From positions 1-49,862 of the forward strand of contig CADEDU010000055.1 in assembly GCA_902826155.1 (NCBI GenBank): DNA of 49,862 nucleotides. The letters are read 5' to 3'. Of this stretch, positions 1 to 8,259 are shown in pieces; position 1 is the first letter of the stretch, and every line of letters starts with the position of its first letter. Made by a program: the position numbers and the translations under genes. The stretch comes from an uncultured beta proteobacterium. GTDB lineage: Bacteria; Pseudomonadota; Gammaproteobacteria; Burkholderiales; SG8-39. A model generated the notes under the pieces. The model had not been told where the DNA came from. It made no database searches and saw only the letters and a list, made by a program, of their open reading frames with translations.

Positions 1-82
1 GAGCCGGGAACCGCGCGCAGCGCGCCGCGCGTGGCGCGGCAAGCGCACCGCAGACCACATCACCACGGCGTGACGCGGGCCG

Positions 83-1045
83 CTATTTCTTGAGCATCCC
101 GAGCCGCGCGAGGATGTCGGTGTGCGCGCGGTACTCGTCCCACACGTCCTTTTTCAGCCGATCGGTCGGACGGTAGTCGACCTCGATCGCGCGCGCTTTA
201 GCGAATTCCTGGAACGCGTTCGCTTCGATGGATGCCTTGGCAGCGTCGTGGATGTACTTGAGCACGTCCGCCGGCATTCCGTTCGGGGCAATCAGCAGGA
301 ACAGCGCGCCGTTGCGCGCATCGAAGCCCTGCTCCTGCCAGGTCGGGACCTGCGGAAAGAAAACGCTGCGCTTCGGTTGGAACGCGCCCAGCAGGCGCAT
401 CTTCCCGGCGTCGGCCTGCGGCTTGAGCTCGCCGGGCTGCGCCACCACCGCAGCGATGTGACCACCCAGTAGCGCGACGCTGCTTTCGGCCCAGCCGCGA
501 AACGGCACGTGGGTGAGGTTGACCTTGGCCAGCCGTTTCAACTCCTCGAGATTCAAGTGGCTCGAGGTGCCCTCGCCCGGCGTGCCCACGCCGAGCTTGC
601 CGGGGTCAGCCGCGGCCGCCGCGAGAAATTCCTTGCCATCTTTCCACGGCGCATCGGCCTTCACGCCGAGCAGCGGATAGAACGCGACCAGGTTGATGAC
701 GGTGGTGTAGTCATCGGGCGTCTTGTATGGCAGGTCGCTGATTTGCGGCCCGATCACCAGATTCGACAGCGCCACCAGGCCGAATGTGTAGCCGTCGGGC
801 TTGGCTTGCACGATCTGACCCGCGCCGAGCGTGCCGCCTGCGCCGGTGCGGTTCACCACGACGATCCCCTTGGGGAAACGCTCTCGCATTCCCTCGACCG
901 TGGCGCGCAGCACCAGATCGGCCAACCCACTTGCCGGAAAGCCGGTGATCGCGGTTACCGGACGATCGGGGTACTGCGCCGCCGCAGGTGCGATCAGCAG
1001 CGCCAGACTCAGCACAGCCGCGCTGACTCGAAGGCAACGTCGCAT
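83..1045 (-). CDS. Bug/TctC-family periplasmic solute-binding receptor
   Basis: This 320-residue protein looks like an extracytoplasmic receptor of the tripartite tricarboxylate transporter (Bug/TctC) family, which binds carboxylate-type solutes in the periplasm. It opens with a Sec signal peptide ending at about AAAQ (residue 24). The family landmarks YPDRPV, GAGGTLGAG and KPDGYT follow. The N-terminal ligand loop is divergent: the usual P-F-x-x-GG-x-x-D reads GFPASGLAD, so this is an outlying member. I chose the ATG at 1045 rather than upstream starts because GAGGAGG lies just before it and the signal peptide begins there. It diverges from the MmgE/PrpD gene across about 100 bases, so the two may share control. 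No TctA or TctB membrane subunit is nearby. The ligand is unknown. Confidence 0.9.
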   Translation of the reverse strand: MRRCLRVSAAVLSLALLIAPAAAQYPDRPVTAITGFPASGLADLVLRATVEGMRERFPKGIVVVNRTGAGGTLGAGQIVQAKPDGYTFGLVALSNLVIGPQISDLPYKTPDDYTTVINLVAFYPLLGVKADAPWKDGKEFLAAAAADPGKLGVGTPGEGTSSHLNLEELKRLAKVNLTHVPFRGWAESSVALLGGHIAAVVAQPGELKPQADAGKMRLLGAFQPKRSVFFPQVPTWQEQGFDARNGALFLLIAPNGMPADVLKYIHDAAKASIEANAFQEFAKARAIEVDYRPTDRLKKDVWDEYRAHTDILARLGMLKK

Positions 1046-1149
1046 GGCTTGTCCTCCTCGGTGGTGATGGCGCGCATCGTAACCGGTCGCGTAGCCGAGT
1101 GAGCATTGGGGCATCATTGCCGCCAAACCGACCGGGAGAGCGAGCGATC
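1046..1149. promoter_or_regulatory. Divergent intergenic region, receptor / MmgE-PrpD
   Basis: This short region separates two divergent genes and must hold the promoter of at least one. On the minus strand, TACGAT (revcomp of 1076-1081) resembles a sigma70 -10 box and sits within GGTTACGATG, the same ten bases that occur twice in tandem upstream of the lactonase gene at 16223-16242. No convincing -35 is seen. The SD of the minus gene (GAGGAGG) and of the plus gene (GGGAGAG, about 1134-1140) are both visible. Confidence 0.35.
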
Positions 1150-2529
1150 ATGGGTGTCACGCGAGATCTGGTGCGATTCGTCGCCAACGCGAAGTACCAA
1201 GATCTTTCTTCGGAGGCCATCGCGGCAACCAAGGCGGCAGTGCTCAACATCCTGGGCAATTGCGTCGCCGGCAACCGCACGCGCATCGGCACGCTGCACA
1301 TCGAGCTGGCGAAAGACATGGGCGGTGGTCGCGCCCAGGCCACCATCATCGGCGAGGGCAGCCGCGTATCGATGCCCGCCGCCGCCTACGCCAATGGCAA
1401 CACGGCGTTCGCGCTCGACTACGAAGACACGCTGCAGTACATCACTCATCCGGGCTTCATCACCTGTGCGAGCGGCCTCGCGGTGGGCGAACACATCGGT
1501 GCGCATGGCCGCGACCTGATTCTCGCCATCGCGCTGGGCTACGAAATCGTCGCGCGCATCGGCGTGCCGATGCAGCCCACCCCCGAGCGCGGCAAGCTCG
1601 TGTGGGGTGAGCAGTACCACCCGTTCGCCGGCGCCGTCACCGCAGGCAAGCTGCTCGGTCTGAACGAAGACCAGCTCGACATCGCATTCGGCATCGCCGG
1701 CACCTACGCCACCGTCCCGTCCGCCTACAAGTATTTCGGCGTGGCCGCCGAGACCCGGCCGATGCGCGAGGTCAAACTCGGCTGGGGATTCATGTGCATG
1801 GGCGCCACGCTCGCGGCGCTGTCGGCGCAACGCGGCTTCCAGGGCGGATACGGCGTGCTCGACGGCGAGCGCGGCTTCTATGTGATGGCGGGTTCTGATC
1901 GCTGCGATTTCGAACGCATGACGCGCGGCCTGGGCGAACGCTGGATGATCGTCGACACCGAACACAAGATCTATCCGTCGATCGCGCGCAATCATCCGCC
2001 CTACTTCGCCACGCGTACGCTGGTTGATGAACACGGCGTCAGCGCCGACCAGGTCGAACGCATCGTGGTGACCGGCATGCAGATGCCGCTGGTAGCCGAT
2101 TTCAATCCGCGAAGCGCGGTCGATGCGCAGTTCTCGCTGCCGCACGCCGTGGTGATGGCCGTTACGCGCGAGCCGCTTGGCCCGCACATGTACAGCGACG
2201 AACGCCTGAACGATCCGCTGGTGCGATCACTGCTCGCGCGCGTGGAGCTCGTGCATGACACCGCCGCCGACGCCCTGTTCTTCAACGAGCAACGCCTGCG
2301 CTACAACGTGCGTGTCGATCTGAAGAACGGCACGTCGCTGACCAAAGACATCGAGTTCCCGCGTGACCAGCCGCGCCTGAGCTGGACCGAGCTGGAACGC
2401 AAGTTCCGTACGCTCGCTGGCGCGCTGCTGCCAGATGCGCAGATCGATCGCGCGATCGCACTCGTGGGCGATCTGGACAAGCAGGCCGATCTCGGTGCGC
2501 TCACGCGTGCGCTGAGCGTCGGCACCTGA
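1150..2529 (+). CDS. MmgE/PrpD family protein
   Basis: This is a 459-residue member of the MmgE/PrpD family, whose best known member is 2-methylcitrate dehydratase. Other members act as decarboxylases or isomerases on polycarboxylates, such as cis-aconitate decarboxylase. The N-terminal helical domain (TRDLVRFVANAKY) and the stretch VLNILGNCVAGNRT are typical, and length matches the family. The ATG at 1150 is preceded by GGGAGAG at good spacing; an in-frame GTG at 1099 lies inside the intergenic region and has no ribosome site. The gene is followed 99 bases later by the QueG-like protein and then an acyl-CoA ligase, all on the same strand. Bug-receptor plus PrpD pairs are common in Burkholderiales. 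The true substrate cannot be read from sequence; a 2-methylcitrate role would need prpB/prpC, which are not here. Confidence 0.88.
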   Translation: MGVTRDLVRFVANAKYQDLSSEAIAATKAAVLNILGNCVAGNRTRIGTLHIELAKDMGGGRAQATIIGEGSRVSMPAAAYANGNTAFALDYEDTLQYITHPGFITCASGLAVGEHIGAHGRDLILAIALGYEIVARIGVPMQPTPERGKLVWGEQYHPFAGAVTAGKLLGLNEDQLDIAFGIAGTYATVPSAYKYFGVAAETRPMREVKLGWGFMCMGATLAALSAQRGFQGGYGVLDGERGFYVMAGSDRCDFERMTRGLGERWMIVDTEHKIYPSIARNHPPYFATRTLVDEHGVSADQVERIVVTGMQMPLVADFNPRSAVDAQFSLPHAVVMAVTREPLGPHMYSDERLNDPLVRSLLARVELVHDTAADALFFNEQRLRYNVRVDLKNGTSLTKDIEFPRDQPRLSWTELERKFRTLAGALLPDAQIDRAIALVGDLDKQADLGALTRALSVGT

Positions 2530-2579
2530 CGCATCGAACCGACGCACGATTGCGCGCGGAGCATTCGAACCGGGCGCGC

Positions 2580-2585
2580 TATATT
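2580..2585 (+). promoter_or_regulatory. Candidate -10 box before the QueG-like gene
   Basis: TATATT lies 43 bases upstream of the ATG at 2629 in an otherwise very GC-rich gap. It resembles a sigma70 -10 element. TTGCGC at 2550-2555 is the only -35-like hexamer but is 24 bases away, too far for a standard spacer. The QueG-like and ligase genes may thus have their own promoter apart from the MmgE/PrpD gene. Weak evidence. Confidence 0.25.
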
Positions 2586-2628
2586 GCCCGTTGCCTCGTC
2601 CGCCGCAGAACGACAAACCGGATCACCC

Positions 2629-3558
2629 ATGACCCACCCGAGCCAACGCTACGCCGACGTCGACCCGATCGCCGCCAAGCAGGCCATCTTCGAATACTGC
2701 AAGAAGCGCGGCGCCCTTGCCGTGGGAATCGCCGACCTGACCGCGGTCGAGCGCATCTGCCCGCCCGGCCACCGACCCACCGACCTCATGCCACGGGTCA
2801 AGTCGATCATCTCAGTGGGCGTCGGCGGCCAGACGCAGGGCGCGTGGCAATTGCCGGCCAAGGCGATGGCGTATTCGGGATCGACCGAGGTGCGGGCTTA
2901 CTCGGTTGCGTACGGCGCGGCGTTCTTCATCGAACAGCGGTTCGGCGCACCGAGCCTCTACGTGCCGCCCGACATGGATCCGGAAGGGGGTCCGCGCGTC
3001 CCGCTGCAGAGCCTGAAGGTGCATGCGGAGATGGCCGGCATCGGCGCGCGATCGTTCGCCGGCGACATCCTGCTGCATCCGCAGTTCGGCTTCATGTACT
3101 ACGCCTCGATCTTCACCGAGCTCGAACTCCCCGCTGACGCGCCGCTGCAGGACAACCCGTGCCCCGCGCCCTCGTGCGTGAGCATGTATCGATCGATCGG
3201 GCGCACGCCGTGCATGAAGTTCTGCCCGGCGCAATGCCTGTCGGGCGAGATCGACGCCGCGGGCAAACAGCAGGTGATGCGCTACGACATGGCCGCCTGC
3301 GCCGAATTCACCCAGGAGTTCGAAGCGGTACCGAAGATGCTGGCCGCGGCGGTGCAGGACGAGATCCGCACGCATGGCGCCGAAGGTCTGCTCGATCCGG
3401 ACCGCAAGATGCTCTGGTACAAGGTGTCGGCCGGCTCGGGCGGCTGGTTCGCGCAGTGTTTCGAATGCATGCGCGTGTGCCCGATCGCCACGCAGGCACC
3501 TGCCGCAGACCCGATCCTGCGCACTGAAGAGCAACGTGCGGCCGGGAGAAAAGCGTAA
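2629..3558 (+). CDS. QueG/RdhA-like 4Fe-4S oxidoreductase
   Basis: This 309-residue protein resembles epoxyqueuosine reductase (QueG) and reductive dehalogenase catalytic cores, which use cobalamin and two [4Fe-4S] clusters. The N-terminal half carries ALAVGIADL and PRVKSIISVG, as in the corrinoid-binding half. The central stretch KVHAEMAGIGARSFAGDILL followed by HPQFG matches the family's AGLG...L-x-HP-x-FG signature. Eight clustered cysteines follow: C178, C183, C195, C199, C203 and then C277, C280, C284 in the form CFECMRVCP. These suffice for two clusters. There is no Tat signal, unlike respiratory dehalogenases, and no queuosine genes are nearby, so a different substrate is likely. The start at 2629 fits the family; the upstream SD is poor. 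Its stop overlaps the ligase start (TAATG). Family placement is fairly sure, function is not. Confidence 0.7.
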   Translation: MTHPSQRYADVDPIAAKQAIFEYCKKRGALAVGIADLTAVERICPPGHRPTDLMPRVKSIISVGVGGQTQGAWQLPAKAMAYSGSTEVRAYSVAYGAAFFIEQRFGAPSLYVPPDMDPEGGPRVPLQSLKVHAEMAGIGARSFAGDILLHPQFGFMYYASIFTELELPADAPLQDNPCPAPSCVSMYRSIGRTPCMKFCPAQCLSGEIDAAGKQQVMRYDMAACAEFTQEFEAVPKMLAAAVQDEIRTHGAEGLLDPDRKMLWYKVSAGSGGWFAQCFECMRVCPIATQAPAADPILRTEEQRAAGRKA

Positions 3559-5531
3559 TGGCACTGGGCCTCACCAGGGAGCAACTGGGTATCACCGAGG
3601 CCATGATCGCGGCCTACGGCGAGACGATCTTTCGCATGAGCCACAACCTGCAGGTGCGCGAGGGCGATCCGTACCGCAAGCTCGACTGGGCCGAGATCGA
3701 ACGCCAACGCGAAGGCATGGGCCTGAACGATCGGCAGATCGCCGAACGTATCGGCCTCGCGCCGGAGCAGGTGATGTTCATCCGCAACTTCGAGGAGACG
3801 CGGCGCTTTCGCGTCGGACTGAACGCCGCCTTGCTCGAACTGGGTGGCGGCCGGCGCTTTCGACCCGAACGCTTCGTGCCGCTCGAGGAACGGTTCCGCT
3901 ACAGCGACAACGCGCTGCGGCTGCGCGCTGCGTTCCAGTTCGACGCCGAGCGTACACGCCACCACGTGCAGCAGGGCTGGTGGCGCGACGATACGCTGCA
4001 TGGCTGGATCGCACGCCGGGCACGTGAGACCCCCGATGCGCCGGCGATTGTCCACGCTGGGCGTACCACCACATTTCGCGCGCTGGCCGATCAGGTTGCG
4101 CGACTGGCGGCGGGCCTGCATGAGGCGGGCGTGGCCAAGGGCGAAGTGGTCGCGGTGCAACTGCCCAACATCGCCGAATTCCTGATCGCGTATCTCGCGA
4201 TTTGTCGCCTCGGTGCGGTCATGTGCACCTTGCACATGCCCTATCGCGGCGCGGAACTCGAATCGCTGTTGGCGCACAGCCGGGCCGTAGCGGTGATCGG
4301 TCTGACGCAGGCAAAAGACTGGTCGCCCGCCCAGGCGTATCTGGCGCTCAAAACGAAACTGCCAGCGCTGCAAACGGTGATCACGCTCGGCGAGCCGGTG
4401 GCCGGTGTGCTCTCGCTACGGGCGCTCATCGAAACGTCGAAACCGATCGACGAGCGAACCGTCGCGCCGCCGGTGGCTTCCGATCCGTTCCTGCTGCTTT
4501 ACACCTCGGGCACGACGGCGGCACCGAAGGGCGTGCCGCACAACTATCACACCATGCTGTCGAATGCGCGGCTCGGCGCACCGGAACATCGCTTGAACGC
4601 GGCTGATCGCGTGCTCTCTGCTGCACCGTTCTCGCATCTGTACGGGCTGTACAGCGTGAACGTCGCCTGGTCGGTGGGCGCGAGCGTGGTGTTGCTGCCT
4701 GCGTTCACGCCATCCGATCTCGCCAATGCGGTCGCGAACGACAAACCCACTGCATTGTGGACCGCGCCCGCCCACGTGGCCGCATTGCGCGCGCAATCGC
4801 TGCTCGATCAGCACGATTTCAGCTCGTTGAAACTCGCCATCATGTCGGGCAGCGCGTGTCTGCCCGAGTTGGTGCGCTGGTTTCAAGCGAAGCTGCCGCA
4901 GTGCGCGGTGACGCAACTATGGGGCATGACCGAGACGGCCGGTGCGCTCTACACGCGTCCGGGTGATCCGCTGGAAGTCGCGGCTCGCACGGCCGGACGC
5001 ACCAGTCCGGGTACGGAGGTGCGGGTGGTCGACGCCAGCGGCGTGCCCTGTTCGCCCGGCACCGAAGGCGAGTTGCAGGTACGCGGGTGCCTGCTGTTCC
5101 CGCGCTTCTTCGACAACGACGCCGCGAACGCTGCGAGCTTCGCCGCCGACGGTTGGTACCGGACCGGCGATCTCGCCACCATCGATGCTGCCGGCAACGT
5201 CGCGATCACCGGACGCACCAAAGACATCATCAATCGCGGTGGCGTGAAGTTCAATCCGCGCGACGTCGAAGATCTGCTCGATGCGCACCCGAAGATTCTG
5301 CAGTCGGCGCTCGTGCCGATGCCCGATCCGGTGCTTGGGGAACGCGCCTGCTGTTTCGCGACGCTGCGGCCGGGCGCCGGCAGCCTGACGCTGGATGAGA
5401 TCGTGGCCTACCTGACGGATCAGCGGATCGCGAAGAACAAACTACCCGAGCGTCTGGTCGTTGTGGCCGACATGCCGATGACGCCCACGCGCAAGATCAT
5501 CAAGAGCCGGCTCGCGGTGCCGGCGCAGTGA
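3558..5531 (+). CDS. Acyl-CoA/AMP ligase with N-terminal HTH-like extension
   Basis: This 657-residue protein is an ANL-superfamily acid:CoA ligase, which activates a carboxylic acid through an acyl-AMP intermediate. The core starts near residue 140. Motifs in order are LLLYTSGTTAAPKG (P-loop, about 311-325), WGMTET, YRTGDL (about 532), GRTKDIINRGG (hinge) and the C-terminal RKIIKSRL with the catalytic Lys. Length of the core is normal for cyclohexanecarboxylate or long-chain types. The odd part is the first 140 residues, absent from ordinary ligases, in which residues 55-77 (LNDRQIAERIGLAPEQV) read like a helix-turn-helix of the sigma-region-4 or LuxR kind. The ATG overlaps the previous stop (TAATG), indicating translational coupling with the QueG-like gene. 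The acid substrate is unknown. Confidence 0.88.
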   Translation: MALGLTREQLGITEAMIAAYGETIFRMSHNLQVREGDPYRKLDWAEIERQREGMGLNDRQIAERIGLAPEQVMFIRNFEETRRFRVGLNAALLELGGGRRFRPERFVPLEERFRYSDNALRLRAAFQFDAERTRHHVQQGWWRDDTLHGWIARRARETPDAPAIVHAGRTTTFRALADQVARLAAGLHEAGVAKGEVVAVQLPNIAEFLIAYLAICRLGAVMCTLHMPYRGAELESLLAHSRAVAVIGLTQAKDWSPAQAYLALKTKLPALQTVITLGEPVAGVLSLRALIETSKPIDERTVAPPVASDPFLLLYTSGTTAAPKGVPHNYHTMLSNARLGAPEHRLNAADRVLSAAPFSHLYGLYSVNVAWSVGASVVLLPAFTPSDLANAVANDKPTALWTAPAHVAALRAQSLLDQHDFSSLKLAIMSGSACLPELVRWFQAKLPQCAVTQLWGMTETAGALYTRPGDPLEVAARTAGRTSPGTEVRVVDASGVPCSPGTEGELQVRGCLLFPRFFDNDAANAASFAADGWYRTGDLATIDAAGNVAITGRTKDIINRGGVKFNPRDVEDLLDAHPKILQSALVPMPDPVLGERACCFATLRPGAGSLTLDEIVAYLTDQRIAKNKLPERLVVVADMPMTPTRKIIKSRLAVPAQ

Positions 5532-6959
5532 CTACCAGGTTTGATGTACGCGCCCGATCCGCGGCGGGATCGGATCGTCGGGCTGCGTCGCTTTGAGTTG
5601 GACGGACTGCGCGATCACGCGATTGTCGGCGGTGGTGCCGGCGGGGCAGTTGCCCGTTTGCACCACGGTGAGCGCGCCGGCCAGCATCGCCTCGGCCACG
5701 TCGCCCACTGGACGGGTCAGATCGTCCTGGATCACGCAGTTGGGCGTCATGCCATTGAAGTAGTCGGTCGCGCCGTTGGCCGCCACCGAGCGGAATACCG
5801 CGGCGCTCACCACCGGATCGTTCGGATCATCGACGCCAGGCCGCACCTGGAACGAGCGCGGCGAAAAGCCGATCGGTTTGCCGCAGGTGTAGCGGCCCGA
5901 CGAGTCCGGCGTGGACGCCACGATCTTCACCATTGCGAACGACTGCAGCGCGGTGATCACTTCTTCGGAGGCGGAGCAGGTGCGCGTGGTGGCGATCACG
6001 ACGATGCGTCGGATGTTGAGCGACGGGTTGCGCGGATTGGCGATACGAAAGGTCTGGTTGGAAGCGGTGTGCTTGGCGTTGTAGCGCAGCTCGGCGAAGG
6101 TCTGGCTGTTGTAGTTGCTGCCCAGGATCGTGCTGGTCATGTCGCCGGCCACCGCGACGCTGCCGCCGCCGTTGAAGCGCATGTCGAGGACCAGGTCGGT
6201 CACCGCGTTCCACGCCGGGTCGTTGAGTGCCGCGGCGATCTCGTTGACCGTGGGTTGCAGGAACGACTTCACGCTCAGGTAGCCGACGGTGGCGCTCAGC
6301 AAACGCGCATCGAGCACCGTCTTCGAGCGATACGTCGCGCTGGAGATCGTGATGTCGCGCTGGCCGCCCGCATCGGTGATGGTGAAGCGCGCGGCCACGC
6401 CGGTGTTCGTGGTGCCGAGCTGGCCGTCGTAACCGCCGCCGGTGCCGGCATCGAGCTGCGCGATGGTGAAGCCGTTGATCGCCAGCACCTGCTGTCCGCG
6501 CACCAGGCCACCCAACCGCGCGGGCGAGTTCTCATCGGTGAACTGCACGAAGATCGTGTTGTTCGCGCGGCGCGTCAGCCCCACGCCGTAGCCGGTCACG
6601 GTGCCGTCGTTGAAGAACGCCAGATAGCGCCCGACCGTGTCGACGTAACTGAAGCGGTCTTCGGGCTGCTTGCGCAGCGCTTCGACCAGCGCATCGACGC
6701 TCGCGTAGTTGTTCGGATTGAAGTTGTTGACGCCGGTCTGCGGCAGCGTGTCGTACCACAGGTACCAGTCCTTGTAGTACGCGTAGACCTCGTCGTTCAG
6801 GCTCTGGCCCGCCGCCCGCGCCGCACTCGCGCTCGAGTTGCTGCTGCTGCCGCTGTCGCCATCGCCGCCACAGCTTGCAAGGACCAGGCTCAGCCCGGCT
6901 GCCAGCAGCCACCGCCCGATGTTTGCCCCTGCTTCAAGCCACCGCCCCTGCGCACCCAT
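5532..6959 (-). CDS. S41-family PDZ peptidase, lipoprotein
   Basis: This is a 475-residue lipoprotein protease related to C-terminal processing (tail-specific) peptidases. The signal peptide ends in LSLVLASC, so Cys30 is the lipidation site; a Ser/Asn-rich linker follows. A PDZ-like module spans roughly residues 140-230 (RLGGLVRGQQVLAINGF). The S41 domain shows LVLDMRFNGGG and the nucleophile motif TCSASEE, with Ser329 the likely catalytic residue. The C-terminal part PNCVIQDD may be a substrate-binding tail. The chosen ATG at 6959 gives the signal peptide and has AGGGA upstream; the longer open frame to 7169 runs into the next gene's end. Its stop codon abuts that of the ligase with no base between (convergent, 5529-5534). 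It probably acts on the periplasmic side of a membrane. Confidence 0.87.
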   Translation of the reverse strand: MGAQGRWLEAGANIGRWLLAAGLSLVLASCGGDGDSGSSSNSSASAARAAGQSLNDEVYAYYKDWYLWYDTLPQTGVNNFNPNNYASVDALVEALRKQPEDRFSYVDTVGRYLAFFNDGTVTGYGVGLTRRANNTIFVQFTDENSPARLGGLVRGQQVLAINGFTIAQLDAGTGGGYDGQLGTTNTGVAARFTITDAGGQRDITISSATYRSKTVLDARLLSATVGYLSVKSFLQPTVNEIAAALNDPAWNAVTDLVLDMRFNGGGSVAVAGDMTSTILGSNYNSQTFAELRYNAKHTASNQTFRIANPRNPSLNIRRIVVIATTRTCSASEEVITALQSFAMVKIVASTPDSSGRYTCGKPIGFSPRSFQVRPGVDDPNDPVVSAAVFRSVAANGATDYFNGMTPNCVIQDDLTRPVGDVAEAMLAGALTVVQTGNCPAGTTADNRVIAQSVQLKATQPDDPIPPRIGRVHQTW

Positions 6960-7140
6960 GCCGTCCCTCGCCCTTCGTATCGCGCTGCGGCCGCGTCGCA
7001 CGCGGCCAGTCGTACACGATAGCGTTCCGCCGTCGGTCAGATCGCGACCACCGTCGCCTGGATTGCGCCGTAGATCGACGGATGTGATCGAAATTGACCG
7101 GACGTCGGGCGTAGCAGCGCGGACGCCCCTCCAGGAAGGG

Positions 7141-8175
7141 TCAAGCCAGCCCCAGCAGCCGCTCGGCATTCCTGCCCAGGATCAGGTCGCGGTCGGCTTC
7201 GTTCAGGGCGGCCAGCCGTTCGACCGTGTCGTGCGGATGCTCCAGGCCCATGTCGAAGCAGAAGTCGCTGCCCAGCGTCACGCGGTCGGCGCCGACAAGC
7301 TCGATCAGGTTCATGTTGATCGTGTCGTTGTGGCCGATCGTGTCGTAGGTGAAGCGGCGCAGGTATTCGCTCGGCAGGCGTTTCATGTGCTTGAGCTCGG
7401 CGCGCATCTTCGTGCCGTGATCCCAGCGACCGATCAGGCCTGGCATCGTGCCCCCGGCGTGCGGCAGGTTGAAATCAAGTTTTGGAAACCGATCGAGCAC
7501 GCCGCCGAAGATCAGGTGCGCGGCGGCGATACCGGTGTCGTACGGATTGCCGAGCAGATTGCGCATGTGGAACTTCGACATCCGTTCCTTGCCCACCGTG
7601 TCGACCGGATGCAGAAAGATGGTCCAGCCCAGCTCTTCGACTTTGGCGTACACGTCCCAGAAGCGTTGATCATCCAGATCGAGCCCGTTGACGTTGGTGG
7701 CCATGTAGAAGCCGCGCATGCCCGGCAGCTTCGCCGCGCGTTCCAGTTCCTTCAGTGCGAGCTTTGCGTCCTGTAGCGGCAGTTGCGCCAGTCCGAAGAA
7801 ATGCGTCGGATGCTTCTGATGGAGCGCCGCGCACTCGTCGTTGTAGCACTGCGCCAGCGCGAGCCCGAACGCAGGTTCGGCGAAATACACCATCGGTGTG
7901 GTCAGTGACATCGCATGCACATCGACGCCCTGGCGATCCATGCCCTGCAGGCGTTTCTCGATGCTTACGAACTCGTCGGTGAACTTGTTGGTGATCTTGC
8001 CGGTGTTGAGCGTGAAGATATCGCCGTCGCGTTCGACCTTGCAGCCCATCGACGCACCGTCTTTTTCGAACAGCTTCACCCACGCCTCGGGATACCAGTG
8101 CGCGTGGACGTCGATGGTGCGGCCACGATAGCGCCGCGGCAGGGGATGGCTGTGCAGGGGATAGGTGGTTTTCAT
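7141..8175 (-). CDS. ACMSD-type amidohydrolase/decarboxylase
   Basis: This 344-residue protein belongs to the amidohydrolase 2 family that includes aminocarboxymuconate-semialdehyde decarboxylase and gamma-resorcylate or 5-carboxyvanillate decarboxylases. The metal site is readable: DVHAHW (His24, His26), IFLHP, NLPHAGG and GSDFCFD with the catalytic Asp. These enzymes use a divalent metal to decarboxylate or hydrolyse aromatic-acid derivatives in the cytoplasm. No signal peptide is present. It lies 84 bases downstream of a class III aminotransferase on the same strand, so the two may be co-transcribed. The rest of the kynurenine pathway is absent, so calling it ACMSD itself would go too far. 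The start at 8175 fits the family N-terminus. Confidence 0.85.
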   Translation of the reverse strand: MKTTYPLHSHPLPRRYRGRTIDVHAHWYPEAWVKLFEKDGASMGCKVERDGDIFTLNTGKITNKFTDEFVSIEKRLQGMDRQGVDVHAMSLTTPMVYFAEPAFGLALAQCYNDECAALHQKHPTHFFGLAQLPLQDAKLALKELERAAKLPGMRGFYMATNVNGLDLDDQRFWDVYAKVEELGWTIFLHPVDTVGKERMSKFHMRNLLGNPYDTGIAAAHLIFGGVLDRFPKLDFNLPHAGGTMPGLIGRWDHGTKMRAELKHMKRLPSEYLRRFTYDTIGHNDTINMNLIELVGADRVTLGSDFCFDMGLEHPHDTVERLAALNEADRDLILGRNAERLLGLA

Positions 8176-8259
8176 CGGAGCGAACCCGGGCGACTGTTGG
8201 CGAAATGGCGTGAACTGGCGCGTGCGGAGCCTGCGTGGGTTGTGATGCGGCGAGCCGCG

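Noticed and set aside
1..82. GC-rich inverted stretches at the left edge
   Set aside because: They are simple GC/CG alternations without a clear stem or T tract, and no gene can be read.
2629..3558. Respiratory reductive dehalogenase
   Set aside because: No Tat signal, no RdhB membrane anchor gene, and shorter than RdhA. The QueG-like description fits better.
5541..7022. 493-codon open frame on the plus strand opposite the S41 peptidase
   Set aside because: It is antisense to a clear lipoprotein peptidase and its translation is rich in Arg, His and Ala, with no known domain. Long antisense frames are expected at this GC content.
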